A stretch of 45,925 nucleotides of DNA from Candidatus Pacearchaeota archaeon. Its GTDB lineage: Archaea > Nanobdellota > Nanobdellia > Pacearchaeales > GW2011-AR1. The notes under the pieces were generated by a model that saw only the letters and a program-made list of their open reading frames with translations, did no database searches and was not told where the DNA came from. A program made the position numbers and the translations under genes. The DNA is taken from NCBI GenBank assembly GCA_018304985.1, contig JAGVWP010000029.1, positions 1 through 45,925 on the forward strand, in the 5' to 3' direction. Below, in pieces: positions 36,872 through 45,778 of the stretch (position 1 is its first letter; each line of letters begins with the position of its first letter).

Positions 36872-39022
36872 ATGAAAAAGAGAAAAGAGATAATACCAAT
36901 TTTATTTTTACTGGCTTTTTTTTCAGTTTCAACTGTTTTCGCAGCAGTTGTTATTAATGAAGCTGAGATAAATCCTGCCGGAAGCGATACTGGAGCAGAG
37001 TGGATTGAGATATTTAATATTGGAAGTGAAGAAAATTTAAGCGGATGGTATATTAATACTGCCGGAGGATTAAATCATTCTTTAGATAATGTAACTTTGA
37101 ATGGAAACTCTTTTTATATTAAGCAGGGATTCACTCCTTCTATTGCAGATGCAAGCCAAAATTTAAAGCTTTTCGATAATACTAACAGCTTAATAGATCA
37201 GACAGGAATATTTACTGATAATGGAAATAATGGAAGCACTTACAGCAGAATGCCAGATGTTACTGGAAGTTTTGTGTTTCAGGCAGCAACTAAAAATGCT
37301 TCAAATCAGCCAACACTTATTCAAAATAAGACAAGTTCGCCTTCATGTATTTTAAACGGAAATAATGTAAGATTAAATGTGAATGTTAGCGGATTTTGCA
37401 TTGAGGAAGTTATATTTAGTGTTTTAATAAATGGAAGTTGGATTAATTTTACAGGAATAGAAAATAATCCGACAAATTTTACAACAACAATTAATGCTAA
37501 CCTGCTGAACAATAGTAATAGTGTTGACTGGACTGTTTATACAAGAAATTGCTTGAATATAACTGCGCAAGATGGCATTGAGAATTTTTATGTTAATAAT
37601 AAAACTGTTATTTCAGTTAATCCTGCTAGTCCTGATGGCTTGGCTGGGTGGTATATTTCCCGTTCGGAATTTACCTTAATAAACCCTGATGCTGCAAATA
37701 TTTTTTATAGATGGGACGGGTTGGCATATTCTCAGTTTTCTGGAGTGCCTTTTGGCTTGGAAAACACTCCAAACAACGGAAATACTACGGGCGGGGTAAT
37801 GACTTTAACTTATTGGAGCAATTTTAGCTGCAACAGAATAGAAAACGAACAAAGCAAAACATTTAAGTCTGATTTTACAGATCCTTTGATAAATGATTTG
37901 CAACCTCCGCATAATTCTATTGTCCATAATAATCTAATGCCCCAGATTCAGGCATTAATTGATGAGATATATCAGTCAAATTCCGGAATAAATAAGCTTA
38001 AGGTTTTCATGTTTTTAGATGATAACCCTATAATGCCCACACTGCTTAATTCGGGAAGCTTAGATGTTATTGCAAGATATAATATTCCCTCTCCTTTAGC
38101 TGTCGGCTGGCATAATGTAACAATTAATGCAACTGACAAAGCTGGAAGAAATTCGCAGTTAACATGGCAGTTTATGATTAATATCTCAAACGGTTTTAAC
38201 ATAACTGTAAACTCTCCTGAGAATAAAATGTATAACAGCAGAAGAATTGATTTCAATGTAAGCATTGACGAAACTGCAGCTATTTTAGAGTATATTAATT
38301 ACAATGACGGAAGGCCAAGATGGATAACTTTATGCAGAGAATGCAGCGAATATGGAGAGAGCAGGAGAAAAACGCAGTCTCTAAATGATGGATGGAATAA
38401 TATAACAATAAGGGGAACAAGCGAGTTTGGCATTGTAAGGCAGAGAAATATAAATTTATTTATTGATTCAAAACCTCCTCAGATAAAACAAACAATGCCA
38501 AAGAAAAACCAGGTTGTCAATGGATCTGAGTTTTTTGTAAAATATACTGAAGGAGATTTGCAGAATATTTCCCTAATATTTAACCCGGTAATTCAGTTTA
38601 ATAGTTGCGTTTCAGGCAGTAATATGATATGCTCGCAATTTGTAGATTTAACTGCATTTAATGGCGAATTTATTGATTTTTACTTCCAGTTAAAAGACAA
38701 AGTCAATACTGTTGATTCAAGTGTTACGCGAGTATTAGTCGATACACAAGCTCCTGTATTAAATGTGATGAAGCCAGAACAGGAAGTTTATAATAAAAAA
38801 GTTCCCTTTAAAGTAAGCATAAATGAAACAGTGTTGCTTGAGTACATTGACCATTCTGATTTCAAGCCTAGATGGAAAAGATTATGCTCAAACTGCCAGG
38901 ATTTTGGCATTGTGAAAAATGTTACTAAAAGCTTCAAGCCTGGAAATCATCAGTTAACAATTAGAGCAACAGACAAAGCTGGAAATTCTGACGCTGAAGA
39001 AGTTGAGTTTAATGTTATTTGA
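36872..39022 (+). CDS. Secreted lamin-tail-domain protein with Ig-like modules, 716 aa
   Basis: Signal peptide ~1-25 (IIPILFLLAFFSVSTVFA/AV). LTD (lamin-tail) domain ~26-140: VVINEAEINPAGSDTGAEWIEIFNIGSEENLSGWYINTAGG ... SRMPDVTGSF. Then a Cys-containing spacer and several Ig-like modules to the end. The last three repeat the pattern of 24670 and 34205 ('RPRWITLCRECSEYG...', 'CVSGSNMICSQFVDLTAFN', 'KPRWKRLCSNCQDFG...TIRATDKAGNSDAEEVEFNVI'). No TM. Many NxT/S sites. Likely surface-associated. RBS AAAGGGTAAG precedes the ATG. Confidence 0.85.
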   Translation: MKKRKEIIPILFLLAFFSVSTVFAAVVINEAEINPAGSDTGAEWIEIFNIGSEENLSGWYINTAGGLNHSLDNVTLNGNSFYIKQGFTPSIADASQNLKLFDNTNSLIDQTGIFTDNGNNGSTYSRMPDVTGSFVFQAATKNASNQPTLIQNKTSSPSCILNGNNVRLNVNVSGFCIEEVIFSVLINGSWINFTGIENNPTNFTTTINANLLNNSNSVDWTVYTRNCLNITAQDGIENFYVNNKTVISVNPASPDGLAGWYISRSEFTLINPDAANIFYRWDGLAYSQFSGVPFGLENTPNNGNTTGGVMTLTYWSNFSCNRIENEQSKTFKSDFTDPLINDLQPPHNSIVHNNLMPQIQALIDEIYQSNSGINKLKVFMFLDDNPIMPTLLNSGSLDVIARYNIPSPLAVGWHNVTINATDKAGRNSQLTWQFMINISNGFNITVNSPENKMYNSRRIDFNVSIDETAAILEYINYNDGRPRWITLCRECSEYGESRRKTQSLNDGWNNITIRGTSEFGIVRQRNINLFIDSKPPQIKQTMPKKNQVVNGSEFFVKYTEGDLQNISLIFNPVIQFNSCVSGSNMICSQFVDLTAFNGEFIDFYFQLKDKVNTVDSSVTRVLVDTQAPVLNVMKPEQEVYNKKVPFKVSINETVLLEYIDHSDFKPRWKRLCSNCQDFGIVKNVTKSFKPGNHQLTIRATDKAGNSDAEEVEFNVI

Positions 39023-39025
39023 AAT

Positions 39026-39080
39026 TTTGCCATATCTTTGCCTAATTTATTGAAGTAAGTGACTGAGACTTTTAATTTTA
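39026..39080 (+). repeat. Family A dispersed repeat, 3' tail only
   Basis: GCCATATCTTTGCCTAATTT, ATTGAAGTAAGTGACTGAGA, directly after the stop of the lamin-tail-domain gene. Same placement and sequence as the copy after the nuclease gene (32258). Confidence 0.6.
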
Positions 39081-39128
39081 ACATAACTTATTACTTAATT
39101 ACTTGTTTTTTTATATTTTCAGAAATAA

Positions 39129-39494
39129 TCATCTTATCCAATCTCTAAGTTCCTGCTCAAGTGTTGCTTCAAGCAACATTCTATCAATTCTTCTTCTAAC
39201 ATCATAATCATCAGGTATATTAAAACAATGAATTTTTGCTGGATCTACATAATAATATCTCACTAATTTTTCTTGGATATAATCTTCCATTACAAATATT
39301 AGGTCATAACTTTCACATCTATTTCTCACTTCTGTTTTTGATTGTCTGTTAAGAGAGGCAATTCCAAAAAAATCAGCTTCTAGTCTAACGCCTCTTTCAG
39401 CAGCCATTTTTTTAGCAACACTTGCTGCGGTTAAACTTCTGTTTATTCCTGCGAAACATACAAAAAGGTATTTTAATTTGTTATTATCTGGCAT
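39129..39494 (-). CDS. Low-molecular-weight protein tyrosine phosphatase-like protein
   Basis: 121 aa, slightly shorter than typical LMW-PTP (~150). The P-loop is VCFAGINRSLTAA (Cys13-X5-Arg19-Ser20), where classical enzymes have C-x-G-N-x-C-R-S; key Cys and Arg are intact. NIPDDYDVRRR near residue 92 could provide the general-acid Asp. Closest in pattern to the small archaeal PTP/arsenate-reductase-like group. It could dephosphorylate protein tyrosine; an ArsC-like role is the alternative but lacks the extra Cys. Isolated, no operon. Confidence 0.72.
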   Translation of the reverse strand: MPDNNKLKYLFVCFAGINRSLTAASVAKKMAAERGVRLEADFFGIASLNRQSKTEVRNRCESYDLIFVMEDYIQEKLVRYYYVDPAKIHCFNIPDDYDVRRRIDRMLLEATLEQELRDWIR

Positions 39495-39892
39495 TTTATA
39501 TCTAACATTTTTATATTTATAAAAACTCCTGTAATGGGTTTTAAAGAATTTATGAGATTAAACAGATAATATTGGTTATCCATATAAGTTACCAAACATA
39601 CTGCTAATGATAAACCCTAAATACTTTTTTAATTTAAATAATCATCACCTGCTTTAAATTATGTTAAATTTTTCACATAGAAAAATTTAGTGTTGTATTG
39701 ATTCATTCATATTATTGAAATATCACAATACTTTTCCCAATTTTCACGCTAGATCTAGTAAGTTTAATCTATTTTTCTATAGAGTATATACACTAAATTA
39801 ACCAGAGATGTTGAAATATTTTCAAAATAAGCTTAGATATCATATAATATTTTTACCTGATTTACATGGATAAATTGTTGTATTTTAGGATA
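39495..39892. other. 398-bp gap: family A repeat, no gene
   Basis: Includes the best family A copy (39661-39770). The rest is AT-rich with no ORF of protein-like composition. Confidence 0.5.
39661..39770 (+). repeat. Family A dispersed repeat, full-length copy
   Basis: ATGTTAAATTTTTCACATAG, AAAAATTTAGTGTTGTATTG, ATTCATTC, then ATCACAATACTTTTCCCAAT and TAGTAAGTTTAAT. Combines the hairpin (as 3050) with the 5' blocks of 2522 and 31482. Confidence 0.65.
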
Positions 39893-40483
39893 TTAATTTT
39901 CTAACAAACTTAAAGCTCTTTTTTGAAATTTTTTAGGGTATTTTTTTAAATATAAATTAATCTTTTTTCTGTCTGCCTTTTTTTTAATATTAATTATTGC
40001 TTCCTGACTTAACCTTTCATTGAAATAAACCATGTCAATGAATGTTTTTTCAATATCTGAATAAGGAAGGAAAAAATCTCCCTCTTTCTTATATTCAAGA
40101 CCAAAGAAATATTTTTTATCTATTCTTCTTATTAATATCCTGGAATTCATCATTGTCCTTGCTCCTGGCCTGATTTTTCTTGAAGTTAAAATTACTGGAA
40201 TTGACTCCTGCTCCCATAAATCGTGAAAGCTTAATGCATCCTGCAATCCAAAGTAAGCTGGCTTGAAACAGAAAACAGCCAGCGAGATATTATTATGAAT
40301 TGTATAATATCCCTTTGCAAGTTTCTTAATCCTATCTTTTGCAATTAAATTTCTTATCACCTGCTTGTAATATGTTGAGCTTTTTTTATCTTTTTTTATT
40401 ATTTTTTTAATAGAACTGGAGCTTACAATTGGGCTTCTTCTGAAAAGCGATTCAATTGCTGCAATGTGCTTGTTTTTTCCCAT
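39893..40483 (-). CDS. AbiEi-like antitoxin/transcriptional regulator
   Basis: 196 aa. An N-terminal wHTH (HIAAIESLFRRSPIVSSSSIKKIIKKDKKSSTYYKQVIRNLIAKDRIKKLAKGYYTI) matches the AbiEi layout, followed by an AbiEi C-terminal-like domain (KPAYFGLQDALSFHDLWEQESIPVILTSRKIRPGAR, PYSDIEKTFIDMVYF). AbiEi binds DNA and neutralises the AbiEii nucleotidyltransferase. Here it lies second, 17 bases downstream of the toxin gene, the reverse of the usual order. Confidence 0.8.
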   Translation of the reverse strand: MGKNKHIAAIESLFRRSPIVSSSSIKKIIKKDKKSSTYYKQVIRNLIAKDRIKKLAKGYYTIHNNISLAVFCFKPAYFGLQDALSFHDLWEQESIPVILTSRKIRPGARTMMNSRILIRRIDKKYFFGLEYKKEGDFFLPYSDIEKTFIDMVYFNERLSQEAIINIKKKADRKKINLYLKKYPKKFQKRALSLLEN

Positions 40484-40500
40484 TTTATATTTATTAATTA

Positions 40501-41145
40501 TTATTTATTTCCAATATAGGATTTTATATAGTCCAGCATTTTCTCAGTGTTTGGAACAAGACCTTCAAGAATTAATATATTAAGCTCATTTTTATCAATT
40601 GGCGGCTTGAAATTAGTGATTAATATTTTTATTTTTGGAATAATCTCTGATTTATTATTTACCTCTCTTAACAAAAAGAAAATATCATATAAATCCCTTA
40701 TCTTAAGTCTTTTCAAATAAGTATTAACCTTTTCATCTATTAATTCTTCCGGAGATAAAGTATAAATTGTCATTAAATTTCCTTCAGTTGTTTCATATTC
40801 TTTTAATATGCCGTCAGCTTTCCTGAAAATAGCTTCAAGCCTGATAGCAGTTCTATTTAAGCTTAAATTTGAAAATAAGCTGTTTTCGCTTATTTTCTTT
40901 TTTTCTATAACAAAACCTTTTTTTTCCAAAGAATCAAAAAATAAATCAAGCTTTTTTATGTCTCTTGGAATGTAAACATCAATATCTTCTGAAAACCTGT
41001 TTCCTTTATAGCATCGCCATATAGCAGTTCCTCCATGAAGCACTGCTTTATCAAAAATATTAAATAAAACTTCAACCGCAATATCATGAGCTAAAGCTAT
41101 ATCTCTATGCCTCTGCTTCTTCAATCTTGCAATTAATGGTATCAT
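40501..41145 (-). CDS. AbiEii-type nucleotidyltransferase toxin
   Basis: 214 aa. The nucleotidyltransferase core HGGTAIWRCYKGNRFSEDIDVYIP (GGTA and the DID acidic pair), a distal ITYTLSPEELIDEKVNTYLKRLKIRDLYDIFFLLREV (Lys and RD.YDIF motif) and a helical C-terminus. This is the AbiEii/DUF1814 signature, a GTP-binding toxin that modifies tRNA acceptor stems in related systems (MenT). Forms a TA/abortive-infection pair with the AbiEi gene just downstream. Confidence 0.85.
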   Translation of the reverse strand: MIPLIARLKKQRHRDIALAHDIAVEVLFNIFDKAVLHGGTAIWRCYKGNRFSEDIDVYIPRDIKKLDLFFDSLEKKGFVIEKKKISENSLFSNLSLNRTAIRLEAIFRKADGILKEYETTEGNLMTIYTLSPEELIDEKVNTYLKRLKIRDLYDIFFLLREVNNKSEIIPKIKILITNFKPPIDKNELNILILEGLVPNTEKMLDYIKSYIGNK

Positions 41146-41333
41146 TTTGTTGGTATTTTAAGCAATTAACCAAAGTTACTAATATATATAACTTTCGTTG
41201 ATTTATAAATATTTCGGTTTTATTGGTTTTAGAAAAGGTTTTGAAAATATATTAAATGTTTCTAAGTGATACATATTTGTTACACTAATCTATTTGAGAA
41301 TAGTTTTTAAATACAGCAAAACGCTATATCTTT

Positions 41334-42038
41334 ATGAAAGCTGTATTGGCAGCGCTTGCAACAATGTTAGGATTGATACTTATAGTGATAAATCTAAGGT
41401 CTTTAGACAATGAAAATAACCTTTTTGCAATTTCCAGCTTTATACTCATACTTGCCATTGTTTTCCTTGGGCTTTTGTTATTAAATAAATATTATAATAA
41501 ACTTATTGTAAAACTGCCTTCTGCATTAATCCTTTTTGCTTCCTATCTTATCCTTGTTTTAGTGATTTTCTTTGGAAGCAGGCTCTTTTCCATTGAATGG
41601 GCTTTTATTGCCTTTATAATATCTGCTTTTTTATTTTATGACACAAAAATAGATTCAAGATTTTTAATATCTCCTGCGTTAATAATCTTGGGCTATATAC
41701 CTTTTCTCCTTATCTCAAAACAAAATGCGGTTGCAGAAACAGCTGCAATTTATGTTTATTATTTTCTTGTTGCAGGTGTTGGCCTGCAGATAGCTGAGAA
41801 CATAAAAAAATACGAGAATTCCTTTGATTTTGATAAATTTATCAAGGAATTTTTAAAAAAAAGAAAATTAATAGTCTTTGCGCTGATAATAACCGGATTT
41901 ATTGCGATTGACATAAGCTTGATTAATAGGATAAAAAGTTTAGAATTATGGAAATGGACAAGCATCTATATATTCATTATTGCCCTGGTTTTTTACTGGA
42001 TTTCTGAGCTAAAACAAGAACCATTCCGGCAAAAGTAA
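41334..42038 (+). CDS. Multi-pass membrane protein, 234 aa
   Basis: Seven or eight hydrophobic segments spread over the length (AVLAALATMLGLILIVI, LFAISSFILILAIVFLGLLLL, ALILFASYLILVLVIFF, AFIAFIISAFLFY, and three or four more after residue 110). Ends with ...WISELKQEPFRQK. The 3' 62 bases overlap the convergent GT-C-like gene. TATA TTTTTAAATAC lies ~27 bases upstream. Function unknown. Confidence 0.65.
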   Translation: MKAVLAALATMLGLILIVINLRSLDNENNLFAISSFILILAIVFLGLLLLNKYYNKLIVKLPSALILFASYLILVLVIFFGSRLFSIEWAFIAFIISAFLFYDTKIDSRFLISPALIILGYIPFLLISKQNAVAETAAIYVYYFLVAGVGLQIAENIKKYENSFDFDKFIKEFLKKRKLIVFALIITGFIAIDISLINRIKSLELWKWTSIYIFIIALVFYWISELKQEPFRQK

Positions 42039-43692
42039 ACAATGAGATAATTAATCCAAAAATAAATCTTCCAGGGATTTTTTTACTTATATTTACTTGT
42101 TTATTATCCAATTGATAAACATCCAAGCATTTTGTTTCGTAAGCTTTTATTGAATTCAACCAGCCATATGATTCTGGATAAAATGCGCATTTATCTTTAA
42201 GAACATACCTAACACCCGCATTTTCAAGGCATTTTGTATTTTGAGTGTCTAAACACTTCCCTATCTCTCTTATTAAGGTATTTTCTGAACCCCAAACATC
42301 TTCTCCCTGAACAATGTTTCTTTCAACTATCTGATTTATTGGAACAGAAATCCTTCCATCAGAAGAGGTTTTTAATGACCAGTCATAAGTCAAATATCCC
42401 TGCCATGGAAGATAAATCGCATAATTGTTTTCTGGCTGAGTTTTAAGATATTCATTTACTTTGATATATGAGTCAGGATAGTTTGCAGGAAATATTTGAG
42501 AGTTTATGTTAATCAGAGGAAAAGTATAAGTTATTATGAATAATATTAGCAGAAGATATGTTATAGATGTTATTTTTATTTTTAGTTTTTGTTTTAAGCT
42601 AATTAGCCCTATGGGTATTAAATAAGCATAAGATAATGCTATAAAACTCACAAATTTATGGCTGTCTCTAAAACCATTAAATAACGGCAGATGTTTAAAT
42701 AGAAAGTCGAAAATAGGGCTTGTATACGGATGGCTTATGCCTGTTGCTAAAATAAGCCCGACCCACCATAAAGAAAAAAAGAATTTTGATGTCTTGTCTT
42801 TATTAGTTGAATAATATCCTATTAACATTAAGGCTACAAGGATAATTGCAGAAATATACCAAAGAGGAATTGGCATTGACCTGTAAGAAGTTATATATCC
42901 TCCTTCCCGCCAGAAACCCCACATGCCCATTACTTTTGCAACTGCCGGAATATCCTGGCTAAGCTTTGGCGCAAAAAAGCTTTCGTGGCTTGAGTCAATT
43001 ACTGAAAAAATAGAGCTGTTGCTAAACAAGCCCTGAAGCCAGAGCGCATTAAGCAAGATTAATAGAATAAATAATATAATAATTCCTTTGAAATACGGCG
43101 TTATAGATAGTTTTTGTCTGTAAAAATAAAACCAAAATGATGCAGTCAGCAATATTATAACATTAAGAGCGATAAAATGGATGGAAAAAGAACCGGCAAT
43201 TGTTATTGAAATTACTGTCTTTATTACATCTTTAATCTCAAACTGGCTTTGAAACAGCTTAATAATATAAAAAATGGACATGGGTATTAATAAATAAGAG
43301 ATTATAACTCCTATCTGGCCAACCATTATTCTTGAATAAATGAACGGATTGAAGAAGAAAATTAAAGCAGACAGCAAGGTGAAAGATACCGGCAGATTAT
43401 TAAGTTTTGACAATTTCCTAATATAGGCATAAGAAATAATCATGGCTATCAGGATTGAAATTGAGAATAAGAGCTGATTTATTCCAACAGCCAGAAAGAT
43501 AAATTTAAGAGAATCAAAAATATATGAGCTGTATTTAAAATCATTCATATAAATAATTTTGGTTATATCAAAAAAAGTGCTGGGAGCGTAATCCAGCAAA
43601 ATCAAATTTGAAAACGCATTTTTCCCGAATATTAGAAGCCAAATAATTGGAATGATTAAAAAATCTAAATATTCTGTATATTTTATTTTCAT
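41977..43692 (-). CDS. Large multi-pass GT-C/YfhO-like membrane protein, 571 aa
   Basis: About 11-13 transmembrane segments in the first ~400 residues, a soluble external region ~400-530 (SYIKVNEYLKTQPENNYAIYLPWQGYLTYDWSLKTSSDGR ... ENAGVRYVLKDKCAFYPESYGWL), and a terminal TM ~545-565. The architecture of many TMs followed by an external domain with 'LPWQGY' and 'GVRYVL' recalls YfhO/arabinofuranosyltransferase-type GT-C glycosyltransferases using a lipid-linked sugar. The signature is loose. Starts one base after the upstream ectodomain gene, so one operon; it is convergent with and overlaps the 234-aa gene. Confidence 0.6.
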   Translation of the reverse strand: MKIKYTEYLDFLIIPIIWLLIFGKNAFSNLILLDYAPSTFFDITKIIYMNDFKYSSYIFDSLKFIFLAVGINQLLFSISILIAMIISYAYIRKLSKLNNLPVSFTLLSALIFFFNPFIYSRIMVGQIGVIISYLLIPMSIFYIIKLFQSQFEIKDVIKTVISITIAGSFSIHFIALNVIILLTASFWFYFYRQKLSITPYFKGIIILFILLILLNALWLQGLFSNSSIFSVIDSSHESFFAPKLSQDIPAVAKVMGMWGFWREGGYITSYRSMPIPLWYISAIILVALMLIGYYSTNKDKTSKFFFSLWWVGLILATGISHPYTSPIFDFLFKHLPLFNGFRDSHKFVSFIALSYAYLIPIGLISLKQKLKIKITSITYLLLILFIITYTFPLININSQIFPANYPDSYIKVNEYLKTQPENNYAIYLPWQGYLTYDWSLKTSSDGRISVPINQIVERNIVQGEDVWGSENTLIREIGKCLDTQNTKCLENAGVRYVLKDKCAFYPESYGWLNSIKAYETKCLDVYQLDNKQVNISKKIPGRFIFGLIISLFTFAGMVLVLAQKSSKKPGQ

Positions 43693-43693
43693 T

Positions 43694-44503
43694 TTACTCC
43701 CACTCTTCTCTTTCTTTTTTCAATAAAATTCTTGCTATAACCAGCATAATCAGAACAATAATTGCAATCTCATAATACGGAAATCTAATTGTGATGTTTG
43801 GTCTGCCATTAACCAAGAAATAAGCCTCTCCATTTTCTTCCCCGCCAATTTTCTCGCCATTTATTTTATTATCCACTTTTGTCTTGACTATATAAGCTTC
43901 GCTTTCGCTGAATTTAGCCTTTGAAGATATTTTTACCAGCTTGCGCACTTGAAGGTCGTCGTAGAGATTTGTTCTAAGCTCTCCTGAAGAATCGGCGTAG
44001 AAATGTATCAGAGATTTTTCAGATTTATTTGTAAATTCCAAGAGAGCCTGATAGTTGGTCCATTTATTGGTTGTTTCTAATCTTTTCTCCGGTATGCACT
44101 TGTTATCTTCTGTAGTCCAGCCGCATACTCTTGGATTGTCTCCTAGATAGTAAAATGATAATAAGTATTTTTGAGAATTATCCAATTCTTTAATAGGCTT
44201 GCTTATACAAGCGCATTGATTTTCCGAAGTCAGGTTTAATGAATATTGCCCAATAAATGCATTAACAGACTGGGAGGCAAATACCCTTGATTTGTCCGGA
44301 TATTTATTGCAGCAATCTCCAGCTGTCTGGTTAAAGTTTTCAAAACTGCCATCATCGATTAAATTGTTTTTGTCTAAAACATATGCTTCTGAAGGCGCAA
44401 CTTTATATTTTATTATAGTTGATCCTGCTAAAATTAAGAGGGTTATTGCCAGCAAGATTACCAGCAAATATTTCAAAAACGGTCTTTTTTTATTAGGTTT
44501 CAT
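43694..44503 (-). CDS. Membrane protein with jelly-roll-like ectodomain, 269 aa
   Basis: TM ~11-28 (LKYLLVILLAITLLILAG), an external domain ~45-180 with LIDDGSFENF...ISKPIKELDNSQKYLLSFYYLGDNP, NKWTNYQALLEFTNKSEKSLIHFYADSSGELRTNLYDDLQV (this pattern matches carbohydrate-binding jelly-roll domains), then a C-terminal TM ~240-258 (YYEIAIIVLIMLVIARILL). Several Cys (CCNKYPD, CACI, CGW, KCIP). One base upstream of the GT-C-like gene; probably a partner in surface-polysaccharide or glycan assembly. Confidence 0.65.
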   Translation of the reverse strand: MKPNKKRPFLKYLLVILLAITLLILAGSTIIKYKVAPSEAYVLDKNNLIDDGSFENFNQTAGDCCNKYPDKSRVFASQSVNAFIGQYSLNLTSENQCACISKPIKELDNSQKYLLSFYYLGDNPRVCGWTTEDNKCIPEKRLETTNKWTNYQALLEFTNKSEKSLIHFYADSSGELRTNLYDDLQVRKLVKISSKAKFSESEAYIVKTKVDNKINGEKIGGEENGEAYFLVNGRPNITIRFPYYEIAIIVLIMLVIARILLKKEREEWE

Positions 44504-44645
44504 AATAATCTTGATGAGGCTTAGTTTTTAAGGCTTTTGCAATGTTAAAAATGTTCTTTTTTGATTTCACTAAAAAGATAAATAGAAAGATTTAAATAGA
44601 CTATTAACTAATGTATTAATAACTATTAACTAAAATATTAACAAT

Positions 44646-45242
44646 ATGGCATTTAAAAAATCATATGAGATACTGAAAGTCTTATTAAAGGATATTAGCA
44701 AAAAGCATACGGTAACATCCCTTTCAAAAGAAAGAGGAATAAGTAGAGTAGGGTCATGGAAACTATTGAAAGAACTGGAAAAAGAAAATTTGATTATACT
44801 AACTCCGATAGGCCCTGAAAAAACTAGTGTTCAGGAAGCAAGCCTTAATTGGGATAATCCAATATTAGAAAAAGCTTTGGCTCTTCTGCTTACAGAAGAT
44901 GCTTTAAAGCAAAACAAATGGAGATATAATTTTAAAGAGCTTGAAAACCATGCTAATTTTTTAATATTATTTGGAAGCATGCTTCATTCTCCAAAGGAAG
45001 CTAATGATATAGATATTTTAAGTTTGGTTTCAAATGAAAAAAATTTTGTAAAGATAGGCAAGAGAATATCAGATATACAAATAGCGCAGGATAAGAAAAT
45101 ACATGCCATAAACCTTACGGAAAAAGAATTAAAGCGCGAATTAAAAAATAAAAATAAATCATATATAGAAGCTTTAAAAAAAGGGATAATTTTATTTGGA
45201 CAGGAAAACTTCATAAGATTTATTAGGAAGATTTCAAAATGA
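44646..45242 (+). CDS. wHTH plus MNT nucleotidyltransferase antitoxin
   Basis: 198 aa. N-terminal winged helix ~5-65 (ILKVLLKDISKKHTVTSLSKERGISRVGSWKLLKELEKENLI), linker, then the MNT core FLILFGSMLHSPKEANDIDIL (G-S-x9-D-x-D; the two Asp are the metal ligands) and the C-terminal MNT helices. It ends by overlapping the next ATG by four bases (ATGA). With the HEPN gene downstream it makes an MNT-HEPN TA pair, the antitoxin coming first. The fused HTH could bind the operator; the intergenic ATTAACTA repeats just before it (44615-44640) are candidates. Confidence 0.85.
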   Translation: MAFKKSYEILKVLLKDISKKHTVTSLSKERGISRVGSWKLLKELEKENLIILTPIGPEKTSVQEASLNWDNPILEKALALLLTEDALKQNKWRYNFKELENHANFLILFGSMLHSPKEANDIDILSLVSNEKNFVKIGKRISDIQIAQDKKIHAINLTEKELKRELKNKNKSYIEALKKGIILFGQENFIRFIRKISK

Positions 45243-45778
45243 ATGTAAAAATTAAAGAGTGTTTTGAATCTGCCAGAAAAGATGAGAGCAAAGGAAAGAA
45301 GCATAAAGGATTGCTTATTGCTGAACCATCACTGAAAAAAGCAGAAGAATATTTAGACAAAGCAAGAGATAGCTTGAGATTCTGCGAAATATATAAAAAT
45401 GCCGGCTCGGATTATAAAATTCCAGAAGAATGGTATTATTCTTTATATTATTGCGCTTTGGCGATTCTATGCAAATTTGGAGTAGAAACAAGAAGCCAAA
45501 GATGCACGGCATTATTTATACAATATGTTAAAGAAAAAGGATTAATTGATTATGATGATGAATTTATCAATAAAATTATAGTCTATAAAGAAAAAGAAAA
45601 TAAAAGCGCGGTTGATGAAAGAGAGGAAGCAAGATATGGCTCCAGCATAAAGATTAAGGAAGTTGAAAATCAATATGATGAAATGATGGCATTATGCAAA
45701 AGAGCTATCTCTCAAGCGCAAGACATTGTCCTCTCGGATAAAAAATATGAAGTTCCGAAAGAATTGTTTTTTAGCTAA
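45239..45778 (+). CDS. HEPN-domain toxin of MNT-HEPN pair
   Basis: 179 aa, all-helical. The N-terminal half (KKAEEYLDKARDSLRFCEIYKNAGSDYKIPEEWYYSLYYCALAIL) has the HEPN helix pair. The catalytic Rx4-6H motif is not clear: the expected site reads ETRSQRCTALFI, with Arg present but no His. Ends KRAISQAQDIV.... Second gene of the operon, coupled to the MNT gene by a 4-base overlap. RNase activity may be lost or the active site may be elsewhere. A family A tail and a hairpin follow its stop. Confidence 0.78.
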   Translation: MNVKIKECFESARKDESKGKKHKGLLIAEPSLKKAEEYLDKARDSLRFCEIYKNAGSDYKIPEEWYYSLYYCALAILCKFGVETRSQRCTALFIQYVKEKGLIDYDDEFINKIIVYKEKENKSAVDEREEARYGSSIKIKEVENQYDEMMALCKRAISQAQDIVLSDKKYEVPKELFFS

